42,621 nt of DNA. Origin: Rugosibacter sp. (lineage in GTDB: Bacteria > Pseudomonadota > Gammaproteobacteria > Burkholderiales > Rhodocyclaceae). The position numbers were made by a program, and so were the translations under genes. Below are positions 23,924-33,034 of the stretch, piece after piece. Within the stretch, counting starts at the first letter, position 1, and each line of letters begins with the position of its first letter. The notes under the pieces were generated by a model, which saw only the letters and a program-made list of their open reading frames with translations, was not told the origin of the DNA and ran no database searches. The stretch lies in the NCBI GenBank assembly GCA_030645365.1, contig JAUSMB010000043.1, forward strand, positions 1-42,621, given 5' to 3'.

Positions 23924-24523
23924 ATGCACACAAATTCTAGATTGCTGTTTGAGAAGTACGCATTACCCTTATTGAAACCTGGGATGAAAGTTCTAGAAAT
24001 TGGCCCCGACTCATTTCCATCAACTTATCAGCGTTTAACAGCAGGTTTGTCGCTTGAGTGGCACACTCTCGATATATACGATAGTCCGAACTTGACATAC
24101 CCGAATAGCAGTCCGTATTCCTTCGCAATTCCAGATGAGTCGTACGATGTCGTACTCTCAGGTCAAGTAATCGAACATGTAAAAAAGCCTTGGAGATGGA
24201 TGCCAGAATTAGCAAGAATCACAAAGGCGGGTGGGTTAATAATGACGATAAATCCAGTCAGTTGGATTTATCATGAAGCTCCAGTTGATTGTTGGAGAAT
24301 TTACCCTGAAGGCATGAAAGCCTTGTACGAAGAAGCCTCGCTAACAGTGATACTTTCCTGTTGGGAGTCGTTGGAAACACCGAACTTCCATAGATATCTG
24401 CCGGGTATATCACGAGAGTGCCAAGGTCGAAAGAGGCGAATTGTTTATGACATTCTCGGTAGATTCGGCTTTCCAGTAGAGCGGTCTTACGACACCGTAA
24501 CCGTCGGAAGGAAGGAAGGATAG
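23924..24523 (+). CDS. Class I SAM-dependent methyltransferase
   Basis: A 199-residue methyltransferase. The SAM-binding motif is V-L-E-I-G-P-D-S (23-30), motif II-like W-H-T-L-D-I-Y-D follows, then Y-D-V-V-L-S-G-Q-V-I-E-H-V (about 73-85) and G-G-L-I-M-T-I-N-P. It resembles the sugar or lipid O-methyltransferases seen in polysaccharide loci. Base use is visibly more A+T-rich than in manC or the genes after it (many AGA, ATA and TTA-type codons), so recent transfer is likely. The ribosome-binding site is CTGGAG. Confidence 0.85.
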   Translation: MHTNSRLLFEKYALPLLKPGMKVLEIGPDSFPSTYQRLTAGLSLEWHTLDIYDSPNLTYPNSSPYSFAIPDESYDVVLSGQVIEHVKKPWRWMPELARITKAGGLIMTINPVSWIYHEAPVDCWRIYPEGMKALYEEASLTVILSCWESLETPNFHRYLPGISRECQGRKRRIVYDILGRFGFPVERSYDTVTVGRKEG

Positions 24524-24603
24524 GCTGGACAAACAAGGCGCTGTAGAGAAGCAGTAAATACGGTTAATGATGTAGCCAGGCGTTTTCCGGACGATTTAAT
24601 CCT

Positions 24604-24813
24604 TTACCTTTTCAACACATGCCGTTCGATCAGCACTAGATAGCACAAACAGGCAAACATCATCAAGGCAATTCCACCCAACAGCAACGTGCCGGCCTGA
24701 AACCCGCCCAACCAGAAATGCCCTTGCAAGCGTAGTATTCCGATGACAGCACTGAGCAGCACTCCTGCCACCGCCGCTAACCGGCCCAACCAGCGCAAGA
24801 TGATCGATTCCAT
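24604..24813 (-). CDS. Small two-helix membrane protein
   Basis: A 69-residue protein with two hydrophobic spans (about 12-28 and 37-60) and a basic tail. I chose ATG 24811-24813 because a near-perfect GAGGAGG sits 6 nt upstream; a longer frame from 25032 would cross the neighbour's leader. It begins M-E-S-I-I-L-R-W-L-G-R-L-A-A-V-A-G. No family is recognised. It is the only minus-strand gene in the 22.4-42.6 kb block. Confidence 0.65.
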   Translation of the reverse strand: MESIILRWLGRLAAVAGVLLSAVIGILRLQGHFWLGGFQAGTLLLGGIALMMFACLCYLVLIERHVLKR

Positions 24814-24861
24814 GACTACCTCCTCGTTATTTGAAAAAAACATTGCCCAATCTACACCAAA

Positions 24862-24885
24862 AAAAGTCGGCGCTGGCGAGACGGC
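24862..24885 (+). repeat. 24-bp dispersed repeat, copy d (best match)
   Basis: Exact match to the commonest form. It lies between the small membrane gene (-) and the beta-helix gene (+), directly followed by a 9-bp tandem repeat (GCGATGGTA/GTG, three copies) that encodes alternative starts. Confidence 0.85.
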
Positions 24886-24886
24886 G

Positions 24887-26269
24887 ATGGTAGCGATGGT
24901 GGCGATGGTAGCGAGATTGATCACTGCAAGCGCGCGGTTCGCCCTCCCCTTATTCTTCATCATCTTATCTATCCCCTTAACCATCTCCTTAGCTGCAGCT
25001 GAAAAAATAACAGATGACACGTTGCCCGACACCGCCCCTTATCTTGGCGAAATTCGTCGTGCGCCCACCGGAGAGCTGATTGTCGTCCCTTCCCCGCCTG
25101 CCCCGCAACCGCCGCTAGACGTAGCAGATCCATCCAATCCATCCATCGCTGGCAAGACAACCGGCCGCATTATCAGCGTCGGCCCCACTGCCCGCATCCA
25201 TTCCATCGCTACGGCAGCAGCCTTGGCGCGCAATGGCGACACAATAGAAATTGCCGCCGGCGACTACCCGCAAGATGTTGCTATCTGGACGCAGGACAAT
25301 CTGACGATTCGCGGCATAAGTGACAAAAACGGTGGCCGCGTGCGCCTCTTGGCCAACGGTGCCAGTGCCGAAAAAAAAGCCATCTGGATTGTGCGTGGCG
25401 GAAAAATCACCATCGAGAATATCGAGTTTTCCGGCGCTCGCGTGCCGGATAAAAATGGTGCCGGCATCCGCTTTGAAGAAGGTGATTTAACCCTCCGTCA
25501 CTGCCGATTTATCGAAAATGAAAACGGCTTGCTCAGCAGCAGCGACCCGAATGCCACGCTCACCATTGAGAGCAGCGAATTCGGCCACAATGGCGCAGGA
25601 GATGGCTACAGCCACAATCTTTATGTAGGTGCCATCAAAACCCTGCGCGTCACCGGCAGTTATTTTCACCATGCCAATGTGGGCCACCTGCTCAAAAGCC
25701 GCGCACGTGAAAACCACATTCTCTACAACCGGCTAACCGACGAAGCCGGTGGCCGCGCCAGCTACGAGCTGGAATTTCCCAACGGCGGCACGGCTTACGT
25801 GATCGGCAACATCATTGAACAAAGTGCCACCACGGAAAACCCGACGCTCATTTCTTTTGGAGCTGAAGGTTACAAGACACAAAAAAACACGCTGCATCTC
25901 ATCAACAACACGCTGGTGGATCACTGGTTCGGAAACGGAAAATTTTTGGTCGTAAAGCCTGGTGCTGGCAGCATCACTGCTTATAACAACCTGCTACTTG
26001 GCAAACGGCCTCTCAACACCGGCATTGACGGGCGCTTCGCCAATAACCCCAATGTCGATGCGCGTAGCTTCGTGCTGGCCGACCGGCATGATTACCGCAT
26101 CGCCAGGGAGAGCGGTCTGGAACGCACTTACATTCCACCGCCCATGGCCAATGGCATGACCCTCGCTCCGCAACAAGAATATGTTCATCCCGCCGCAACC
26201 CGTCTATTGACAGGAACGCCGACCCTACCGGGAGCGCGGCAGACCATGCAACCCGACACTATCCGCTAA
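24887..26269 (+). CDS. Secreted right-handed parallel beta-helix protein
   Basis: A protein of about 460 residues. A signal peptide (L-P-L-F-F-I-I-L-S-I-P-L-T-I-S-L-A-A-A) is followed by a Pro-rich linker and then right-handed beta-helix repeats. Typical rungs are D-T-I-E-I-A-A-G-D-Y, L-T-I-R-G-I-S, G-K-I-T-I-E-N-I-E-F-S-G, G-D-L-T-L-R-H-C-R-F-I-E-N-E-N-G, L-R-V-T-G-S-Y-F-H-H and H-L-I-N-N-T-L-V-D. Such folds are common in polysaccharide lyases, epimerases and binding proteins; similar genes occur in EPS loci. The start is uncertain: ATG at 24887, 24896 and 24905 sit in a 9-bp tandem repeat without a good ribosome-binding site, and ATG 24812 overlaps the divergent gene. Activity is not predictable. 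Confidence 0.8.
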   Translation: MVAMVAMVARLITASARFALPLFFIILSIPLTISLAAAEKITDDTLPDTAPYLGEIRRAPTGELIVVPSPPAPQPPLDVADPSNPSIAGKTTGRIISVGPTARIHSIATAAALARNGDTIEIAAGDYPQDVAIWTQDNLTIRGISDKNGGRVRLLANGASAEKKAIWIVRGGKITIENIEFSGARVPDKNGAGIRFEEGDLTLRHCRFIENENGLLSSSDPNATLTIESSEFGHNGAGDGYSHNLYVGAIKTLRVTGSYFHHANVGHLLKSRARENHILYNRLTDEAGGRASYELEFPNGGTAYVIGNIIEQSATTENPTLISFGAEGYKTQKNTLHLINNTLVDHWFGNGKFLVVKPGAGSITAYNNLLLGKRPLNTGIDGRFANNPNVDARSFVLADRHDYRIARESGLERTYIPPPMANGMTLAPQQEYVHPAATRLLTGTPTLPGARQTMQPDTIR

Positions 26270-26370
26270 AACAGAAACAGTCAGCCTGATCCGGGCGGGA
26301 ATGAAGATCACAAACACATCACGGAAGTCCTTGCTGTCGAATAGTCGGCACCCCAAGGGAACTTCCTGCA

Positions 26371-26390
26371 GGGCGCGCTGGCGATACGGC
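26371..26390 (+). repeat. Partial copy of the dispersed repeat
   Basis: Only the right part, CGCTGGCGATACGGC, is kept. It lies in the 200-nt gap 26270-26470, which otherwise holds nothing I can support; a 91-codon minus-strand ORF across it overlaps both neighbours. Confidence 0.4.
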
Positions 26391-26470
26391 AAGACGAAAA
26401 ACAGCTGTTTGCTGCACATACCCCGCATGAATACCTTGAAAGCAATCCTGTACGTCACAAATTCCACACC

Positions 26471-29400
26471 ATGCGCATAGAAGCTGCCCCCCGTTTGCAT
26501 CCAGCCTGGTTATTCGCCACCCTTGTCTTCATCATTTACGGCAGCCTCGTGCCGCTGGATTTTCATCCGCATTCACTGGCCTGGGCCTGGGATCAATTTC
26601 AGCGCACGCCCATGCTCAGTCTCGGGATAGAAAGTCGGGCAGACTGGATCGCCAATGGGGTGCTGTATCTTCCGGCGGGCTTCCTGCTGGCGGAACGCTT
26701 CGTTGGGCGACTTCGGGGATTGGCGCTGGGCAGCACGCTCCTGTTGAGCATCGCGGCACTGGCCCTCATCGCATTCGGTGTGGAATTCACGCAACTCTTT
26801 TTTCCACCGCGCACGGTATCGCAAAACGACCTCCTCGCCGAAACCATCGGCGGCGCACTGGGTGTGCTGCTTGCCTTGCCGTTAAGCAATTCAATCCGCC
26901 GAATAGCCGCCTTCAAACCTGCACACGGTACTCAAGGCGTGACGCTGCTGTTGGGCGTTTACATGGCGGCCTACCTGGCCTTTTGTTTTTTCCCTTTTGA
27001 TTTCCTCCTGTCTGCCAAAGAGATTTCAGCAAAGTTGGCATCTGATCGATGGGGCCTTCTCTTCGCCGCCAGTCAACCTGGCTACGGCCTGCGTACCTTG
27101 ATCACTTTGGCAATTGAAGTCGCCGCCGTTTTGCCTTTCGGTATCTTCATCGCCCGCAATGCACGCCGTCGCAGTCACCCTGAGACAAATGACGGACGAA
27201 TGACGCAGCTGACTTTGCAGCTCATCATCAGTGGCCTGCTGCTCGGCATTGGCATCGAAACCCTTCAACTCTTTACCTATTCAGGCAGCAGCCAAGGCGT
27301 CTCGGTTATCACTCGCACATTGGGCGTTTATATCGGCGGCATGCTCTGGGTCACGATGGGGGTAAAAATGCGCTCGCCGTGGCATGAATCCTGGCAATCC
27401 ATCTTGCAACGCCATTGCGTGCTATTAACCCTGCTTTACATGCTAGGCCTCGCCCTTTTTACGAGCTGGTTCTACCGCCCCTGGGGCAGTGTCGACTCCG
27501 CACAGGATGCGCTGGGAAAGCTTCATTTTCTGCCGTTTTACTATCACTACTATGTCAGCGAAGCTAATGCCTTGACCAGCCTGATCTCAGTGGCGCTGCT
27601 CTTCGCGCCGCTGGGCATTCTCGCGCAGCTCTCACAACGCCGATTGCTGCTATCGACCTATGCGCCAGCCGTCTTGGCCGCTCTTATTGAAACCGCCAAG
27701 TTATTCTCCACCAGCACACATGCCGACCCGACCAATATCCTGATCGCGGTAGTGATGGCACGCTTCACATTCCTTATCGTCAGCCGCATGATTCCCGACA
27801 GCCAGACACCGCCAGCAGCGCGCGATATACCCAGAAAAACCGATGACGCTGACCGTGCCCTTGCGCCTATTGCAACTCCTACCCCCCCTGCCCCTCCGAC
27901 ACCAAACACCTCTGCTGCGCCCAAACGCCCTACCGCGCAGCACCTAACCCTGCTGATGCTCGCTGCCGCAGGCGTCACTTACTGGCTCGTTCATTTTCCT
28001 GTGCAACCCTTGCTTCTTGCAGCGCTGCTAGCAGCCAGCACGCTTGCCGTTTGGCATAAACCCGTTGCCATCCTGCTGATCATTCCCGCTGCACTGCCCA
28101 TCCTTGATCTGGCCCCCTGGAGCGGCCGCTTTTATCTTGACGAACTCGATGCCCTGCTGGCAATCACGCTGGCAACAGGCTATGCGCGCACTGCGGCCAG
28201 TAGCAACCCCTGGCACCCGGCATTGAAGTGGGCGCTGATTTTTCTGGCACTCAGCTTTTTCTTCAGCACACTACAAGCGCTACTGCCCTGGTCCATGCCG
28301 GATATCAGCTCGTTTGTAAATTACTTCAGCCCGTTCAACGCGCTGCGCATCAGCAAGGGGTTCGTATGGACTTTGCTGTTTATTGGTTTAACACGCCGCA
28401 TCGACAACGCACCCAATCAGCGCTTCCAATGGTTCGCCTGGGGCATGGCACTCGGCCTGGCCGCCGTTGTTGCTACCATGATGCGCGAAAAAATCATGTT
28501 CGGCGGGCTCCTCAATTTCAGCTCGGACTACCGCGCCACAGGGCCGTTTTCTGCCATTCATACCGGTGGCGCCTATGTCGAGTGTTACCTGGCGGTAGCC
28601 ACGCCTTTTCTGCTTTACCTGACCATCACCACTCGCCGCTGGCTGCTGCGGATTGCCGGTACAGCGTTGTTACTTGCCAGCACTTACGCCTTGATGGCAA
28701 CAGTCTCGCGCAACGGATTTGCCGGTTATGCCGTCGCTTGCGGCTTGGCTTTACTGGCCCTGATGGCCGGTCAGGACAAAAAACTCAAGCGATTCGTACA
28801 GATCACCCTGCTCGCAGGAGCAGCACTCGCAGTCGCCGTGCCGCTGTTTGAAGGCAGTTTTGTGCAAAAGCGCATGTCGGAAATCGGCAACGATCTTGGC
28901 GTGCGCACCGCCCACTGGCACGATGGACTCTCGATACGCGACAGCGGCTGGCTAACGGAAATCTTCGGCATGGGTATTGGCCGCTTTCCTGATGCCCACT
29001 TCTGGCGCAGCCGCGAGCCTTTTCATCCTTCCGTCCACGCACTCGGCAGCGAGGCAGATAACACCTTCCTGCGTATCGCGCCAGGCAGCACACTCTATGT
29101 AGAGCAGATTGTCGCCATTGAGCCACATCAGCGTTATCGCCTGCGCTTTGATCTGCGCTCCGCCACGTCCGGCAACACGGTCGGCATCGCACTGTGCGAA
29201 AAATGGATGCTGGCCTCAAGCCGCTGCGCCGCCTGGAACAAAAGTCAGGTCACAACCCAGGCCGGCATCTGGCAGCCGGTTGAGCAACTCATCGATTCGG
29301 GCGAACTGGGCAGCGGACAATGGTTCAGCCAGAGGCCCGTCAAACTGTCATTCTTCACCAATGGTAGTACCGTGGTGGATATCGACAACATCCACTTCAT

Positions 29401-29797
29401 CCCCGAACACGGAACGGACCGTATCACCAACGCCGACTTTTCACACGGCATGGATCATTGGTATTTTGCCACCGACGAGCACCTGGCCTGGCACATCAAG
29501 AGCATGCCACTGGCGATACTGTTCGACCAGGGATGGTTTGGCGTGCTCGGCTTTGGCCTGTTTTTCATCGTGGTGTTCGGACTGGCTGGCCGTGCCGCCT
29601 GGCGCGGCAACCCTGCCGCTGGCGTAAGTCTGGCCGCCACAGCAGGTTTTTTAGTGGTGGGACTATTCGATACCTTGATTGATACGCCACGCTTTCTTTT
29701 CCTGCTACTCGTGCTCGCCCTGTTTGCCGCCCAGATCACGCAAAACCCGAGCCCCGGCGCATCAGATAAACTGCGCGCCGACCATGGCCCCGACTAA
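26471..29797 (+). CDS. VanZ-like / O-antigen ligase-like fusion with an inserted binding domain
   Basis: A 1108-residue multi-span membrane protein. The N-terminal half has three VanZ-like motifs: F-G-V-E-F-T-Q-L-F-F-P-P-R (about 103-115), I-G-I-E-T-L-Q-L-F-T-Y (about 257) and L-I-E-T-A-K-L-F-S (about 403). A Pro/Ala-rich linker (about 440-485) leads to a Wzy_C/O-antigen ligase-like half, with V-S-R-N-G-F-A-G-Y (about 745) and G-M-G-I-G-R-F (833-839). Before the ligase-type H-x-x-x-M segment (W-H-I-K-S-M-P) sits an extra domain of about 150 residues (855-1005) that looks like a carbohydrate-binding beta-sandwich (Y-R-L-R-F-D-L-R, I-D-N-I-H-F-I, I-T-N-A-D-F-S-H-G-M-D-H-W). It would act in polymerising or attaching the EPS. 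Its stop overlaps the flippase start by 14 nt. Confidence 0.8.
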   Translation: MRIEAAPRLHPAWLFATLVFIIYGSLVPLDFHPHSLAWAWDQFQRTPMLSLGIESRADWIANGVLYLPAGFLLAERFVGRLRGLALGSTLLLSIAALALIAFGVEFTQLFFPPRTVSQNDLLAETIGGALGVLLALPLSNSIRRIAAFKPAHGTQGVTLLLGVYMAAYLAFCFFPFDFLLSAKEISAKLASDRWGLLFAASQPGYGLRTLITLAIEVAAVLPFGIFIARNARRRSHPETNDGRMTQLTLQLIISGLLLGIGIETLQLFTYSGSSQGVSVITRTLGVYIGGMLWVTMGVKMRSPWHESWQSILQRHCVLLTLLYMLGLALFTSWFYRPWGSVDSAQDALGKLHFLPFYYHYYVSEANALTSLISVALLFAPLGILAQLSQRRLLLSTYAPAVLAALIETAKLFSTSTHADPTNILIAVVMARFTFLIVSRMIPDSQTPPAARDIPRKTDDADRALAPIATPTPPAPPTPNTSAAPKRPTAQHLTLLMLAAAGVTYWLVHFPVQPLLLAALLAASTLAVWHKPVAILLIIPAALPILDLAPWSGRFYLDELDALLAITLATGYARTAASSNPWHPALKWALIFLALSFFFSTLQALLPWSMPDISSFVNYFSPFNALRISKGFVWTLLFIGLTRRIDNAPNQRFQWFAWGMALGLAAVVATMMREKIMFGGLLNFSSDYRATGPFSAIHTGGAYVECYLAVATPFLLYLTITTRRWLLRIAGTALLLASTYALMATVSRNGFAGYAVACGLALLALMAGQDKKLKRFVQITLLAGAALAVAVPLFEGSFVQKRMSEIGNDLGVRTAHWHDGLSIRDSGWLTEIFGMGIGRFPDAHFWRSREPFHPSVHALGSEADNTFLRIAPGSTLYVEQIVAIEPHQRYRLRFDLRSATSGNTVGIALCEKWMLASSRCAAWNKSQVTTQAGIWQPVEQLIDSGELGSGQWFSQRPVKLSFFTNGSTVVDIDNIHFIPEHGTDRITNADFSHGMDHWYFATDEHLAWHIKSMPLAILFDQGWFGVLGFGLFFIVVFGLAGRAAWRGNPAAGVSLAATAGFLVVGLFDTLIDTPRFLFLLLVLALFAAQITQNPSPGASDKLRADHGPD
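29418..29441 (-). repeat. 24-bp dispersed repeat, copy e
   Basis: Minus-strand copy, GGTGATACGG subtype, with T for the last C. It is inside the inserted domain of the VanZ/ligase fusion, read as I-T-N-A-D-F, a third gene sharing the register of copy b. Confidence 0.75.
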
Positions 29798-31259
29798 CAA
29801 CCCCAAAAAAAATCTTATCCGCGGTGCCGCCTGGACTATCGGCACCCGCTGGCTCATCAAAGGGCTGGGCTTTATCAATACCGTCATCATGGCGCGCCTA
29901 CTCATGCCAGAAGATTACGGCATCGTGGCCATGGGCATGCTGGTGGTGGGCCTGATTCAAACCTTTCTTGATTTCGGCCCCGGCACCGCGCTGCTACGCA
30001 AGGCAGAAGTCACGCGGGATGAAATTGATTCCGCGTGGACGCTAGGCATTATTCAAGGCATGGGCATGGGCGTCATGCTGTTGCTTACCCTGCCGCTTGC
30101 CCTCGACTACTTCAACGAACCCCGGCTCACCTTTGTGCTTTGTTCGCTTGCCGCCAGCGTGATCTTCATCAGTTTTGGCAATATCGGCCAGGTATTGGCG
30201 CGCAAAGCATTTATCTACACGCTGGACTTCAAGATAGCGGCCATCTCAAAAATTGCCAGCGTAGCAACGACGGTGAGCGCCGGCCTGATCCTGGGCGATT
30301 ACCGCGCCCTCGTCATTGGCATCATCGCGGGATATACCCTGCCCGTATTCCTCAGTTACCTCTGGCACCCCTATCGCCCGCGCTGGAACACCTCAAAAAT
30401 CGGCGAAATCTGGGCGGTTACCAAATGGCTCATGCTTGCCAATGTGGGCCAGTTCATCCTGCGCAAAGGGGACGAGTTTGCCGCCGGCCGCATCGGCACC
30501 ACCGCACAGTTCGGGCTGTACAACGTCGGCTCCGATTTTGGCCAGATGCCCGTGGGCGAAATCGGCCCGGCCATGCTCAAAGCCCTGTTGCCCGTGCTCT
30601 CATCCCTTGAGGGAAATATCGAGCGCACCAATCAGGCGGTGATCAAGACCATCGCCGCCGTCAACACCGTGATCTGGCCCATCGGTCTGGGCTTCATGGC
30701 CATTGCCGCCCAGGCGACTGAGATAGTCCTCGGCAGTAAATGGATGGATGCCGTGCCTTTCATTTCGCTATTTGCCTTGGCTTCTGTACTGCAAACCACC
30801 ACCGCTCCTGCCAACACCCTGTTGATCCTGCATGGCCACACCCGATCCCAAAGCCAGATTATCTGGATCGAGTTTGCCAGCTTTGTCGTGGCCGCCATCA
30901 CCCTCGTCCCCGGCTTTCATCTGGTCGGATTAGCTCTCGCTCGTATATTCAGCTCGGCCGTCAACTCATGCGTAACCCTGCTCTATACCAAAAAGATATG
31001 CCAGCTGCCGATAACACCCATTCTGAAAACCATTGTCCGTCCGCTGGCAGGCTCGGTAGCGATGTACGGGCTCGTGATGTATCTACAGGGAGTGATCGAC
31101 GCCCCCGTGCCAAGACTTGCCGCTGCTATACTTTCCGGCGCGGTGTTCTTCATGCTGTGGTCATTGGTGAGTTGGCACTTGATCGGGCGGCCCGAAGGAC
31201 TGGAGTCAACCATCATGGATAAACTCACCCAGCGGCGCATGAGCGGCGCAAAACTGTAA
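29784..31259 (+). CDS. Oligosaccharide flippase (Wzx-like)
   Basis: A 491-residue protein of the MOP flippase superfamily, about 12-14 membrane spans. It begins L-I-R-G-A-A-W-T-I-G-T-R-W-L-I-K-G-L-G-F-I-N-T-V-I-M-A-R-L-L-M-P-E-D-Y-G-I-V in separate helical segments, the usual start of RfbX/TuaB-type proteins. It moves lipid-linked repeat units across the inner membrane. I start at ATG 29784, inside the end of the fusion gene; the upstream in-frame ATG would need 35 residues that do not fit the family. Confidence 0.9.
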   Translation: MAPTNNPKKNLIRGAAWTIGTRWLIKGLGFINTVIMARLLMPEDYGIVAMGMLVVGLIQTFLDFGPGTALLRKAEVTRDEIDSAWTLGIIQGMGMGVMLLLTLPLALDYFNEPRLTFVLCSLAASVIFISFGNIGQVLARKAFIYTLDFKIAAISKIASVATTVSAGLILGDYRALVIGIIAGYTLPVFLSYLWHPYRPRWNTSKIGEIWAVTKWLMLANVGQFILRKGDEFAAGRIGTTAQFGLYNVGSDFGQMPVGEIGPAMLKALLPVLSSLEGNIERTNQAVIKTIAAVNTVIWPIGLGFMAIAAQATEIVLGSKWMDAVPFISLFALASVLQTTTAPANTLLILHGHTRSQSQIIWIEFASFVVAAITLVPGFHLVGLALARIFSSAVNSCVTLLYTKKICQLPITPILKTIVRPLAGSVAMYGLVMYLQGVIDAPVPRLAAAILSGAVFFMLWSLVSWHLIGRPEGLESTIMDKLTQRRMSGAKL

Positions 31260-31312
31260 GACCTTTCAATCAGCACCGATCCACCGACCCAATACGCATC
31301 AACAATACACAC

Positions 31313-32164
31313 ATGCAAGGCTATATCACCCTCGCCACCGGAACGCCCTTTTATCTTGACCTGGCGATGAATCTGGTGCTTTCGTTAAAACTCAATGACC
31401 CCACGCGGCCAGTCTGCATGGTGACTGACCGCACCATGCCGATTCCTGACGACTACGGCAAGTTCATCGACCACATTGTTTATCTGGAAAACAAACCCGG
31501 GTTTCACGGCTGCCTTAACAAGTTGCGCATGAATGAAGTCAGCCCGTTTGACGAAACCATGTTTGTCGATTCCGACTGCATACTGCTCAAAAACGACATG
31601 GACAGGCATTGGGCAAAATTCCAAAGCCCCGGCTTTTGCAGCCCGGGTGGAAAAGTCACCTCAGGCCGCTGGTACGGCTTTGATATTGCCGAAGTGATTA
31701 AAAAACTCGGCATCGACTACATGCGCACCTTGAATTCCGGTGTTTTTTATTTTCGCCAGGGTGCCGAAACCGACCATTTTTTTGCCACCGCGCTGGACCT
31801 GGTAGAAAACCACAAAGAACTGCTCGGCTCATTTCACCGCAATAAACTGCAACTCGCGGACGAACCCTTCATTGGCGCAACGCTAGGCAAGCTGCACACC
31901 CCGACGGTCAGCTACCAACCTTCCGAAGGCAGCATACAAATCACCACCATCAACGCCTCCAAGATTCACTTTGACCCCTTCACGCACACCAGCCAGATCA
32001 CCCGGCATGATGACTTCCGCCTGCTGGGGCGATTTTTCCCGCGCAAGCATGTACAGCATTCGCCCACATTCGCCCACTTTGTAAAACTCAAACCCAAGGC
32101 CGTCTATCAGCGCATTTCAGACCAACTGCGCGACCACTTTGGCCTGCCCCGCTTCACCGCATGA
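31313..32164 (+). CDS. Putative GT-A type glycosyltransferase (GT8-like)
   Basis: A 283-residue protein starting Y-I-T-L-A-T-G-T-P-F-Y. It has the metal-binding F-V-D-S-D-C (about 84-89) in the place of the DxD motif. L-N-S-G-V-F-Y-F-R and A-D-E-P-F-I-G fit the acceptor side of GT8-like enzymes. It would transfer a sugar to the growing EPS unit. Similarity is by pattern, so the family call is moderate. Its stop overlaps the next start (ATGA). Confidence 0.7.
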   Translation: MQGYITLATGTPFYLDLAMNLVLSLKLNDPTRPVCMVTDRTMPIPDDYGKFIDHIVYLENKPGFHGCLNKLRMNEVSPFDETMFVDSDCILLKNDMDRHWAKFQSPGFCSPGGKVTSGRWYGFDIAEVIKKLGIDYMRTLNSGVFYFRQGAETDHFFATALDLVENHKELLGSFHRNKLQLADEPFIGATLGKLHTPTVSYQPSEGSIQITTINASKIHFDPFTHTSQITRHDDFRLLGRFFPRKHVQHSPTFAHFVKLKPKAVYQRISDQLRDHFGLPRFTA

Positions 32165-32973
32165 CGATGACAACCGCGCCTTCCACGCTTTCCTGTTACA
32201 TCCTCACCTATAACAGCGAACGCCGCCTGGCGCAGGTACTCACCTCGATTCAGCAGGTAGCGGATGAAATTCTCATTGTGGATTCAGGCAGCACAGACCA
32301 AACACTGAGCATCGCCCGCCGCTTTGGTGCCAACATTCTCACGCGCAGTTTTGATAACTTTCGCGACCAGCGCATTTTTGCTGAAGACCACTGCACCCAG
32401 CCGTGGGTGCTGGCGCTGGATTCTGACGAAGTCGTTTCAGAAGCACTCGGCAAACGTTTGCAGCAATTAAAAAACACCCAGTTTCAAACCGAAGCAGGAG
32501 CAACCCCTGACGGATTTTCCATCCGCAGAAACTGGTTTTTCATGGGGCATCCCGTGCGCAATTTTTACCCCGTCAAAACACCTGAGTTCATCGTTCGTCT
32601 GTTTCAGCGCGAGCGGTTAAGCCATCGCGGCAGCCGCATCATCCATGAACAACTACAGCTCGACGGCGCCAGGATCGGTCAGATCAACGAACCCATCCTG
32701 CATTACAGCTGCGACAGCATCGATGACCTTTACGCAAAAATCGGCCTCTACACAAAGCTCGCCGCAGAAGACATGCACGCCAAGAGCGAGTTATCCTCCT
32801 GGCTGAAAGTTTACGCTTACCCCTGGCTGATTTGGGCGCGCTGGCACCTGCTCTACGGCGGCTGGCGCGATGGCGCACCTGGGCGGATACTCGGCAAATA
32901 TGTGCGGGATACGGTTTATCTCAAATACCTCAAGCTCAAGTATTTGAATACTGACAAACCGGAAAAAACCTAG
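32161..32973 (+). CDS. Glycosyltransferase family 2 (WaaE/KdtX-like)
   Basis: A 270-residue cytoplasmic GT2. The donor-side motifs are C-Y-I-L-T-Y-N-S-E-R-R-L, I-L-I-V-D-S-G-S-T-D-Q-T and the metal-binding L-D-S-D-E. The size and R-D-Q-R-I-F-A spacing resemble the WaaE/KdtX beta-glucosyltransferase subgroup. Translation is coupled to the previous gene by a 4-nt overlap. Confidence 0.88.
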   Translation: MTMTTAPSTLSCYILTYNSERRLAQVLTSIQQVADEILIVDSGSTDQTLSIARRFGANILTRSFDNFRDQRIFAEDHCTQPWVLALDSDEVVSEALGKRLQQLKNTQFQTEAGATPDGFSIRRNWFFMGHPVRNFYPVKTPEFIVRLFQRERLSHRGSRIIHEQLQLDGARIGQINEPILHYSCDSIDDLYAKIGLYTKLAAEDMHAKSELSSWLKVYAYPWLIWARWHLLYGGWRDGAPGRILGKYVRDTVYLKYLKLKYLNTDKPEKT

Positions 32974-33000
32974 CGATGAACAGCCGCCCTATAAACCATA

Positions 33001-33024
33001 AAAAGTCGGCGCTGGTGGGACGGC
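33001..33024 (+). repeat. 24-bp dispersed repeat, copy f
   Basis: Two mismatches to the commonest form (GGTGGGACGGC). It lies in the 61-nt gap between two glycosyltransferase genes, 11 nt before the next start, so it is not explained by coding. Confidence 0.78.
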
Positions 33025-33034
33025 GGCATAAGCC

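Noticed and set aside
24604-25032. 142-codon reading of the small membrane gene
   Set aside because: The first half is Thr/Ala/Ile repeat noise antisense to the beta-helix leader. The strong GAGGAGG supports the 69-residue form.
26225-26500. 91-codon minus-strand ORF between the beta-helix and fusion genes
   Set aside because: It overlaps both neighbours, has no ribosome-binding site and no recognisable motif.
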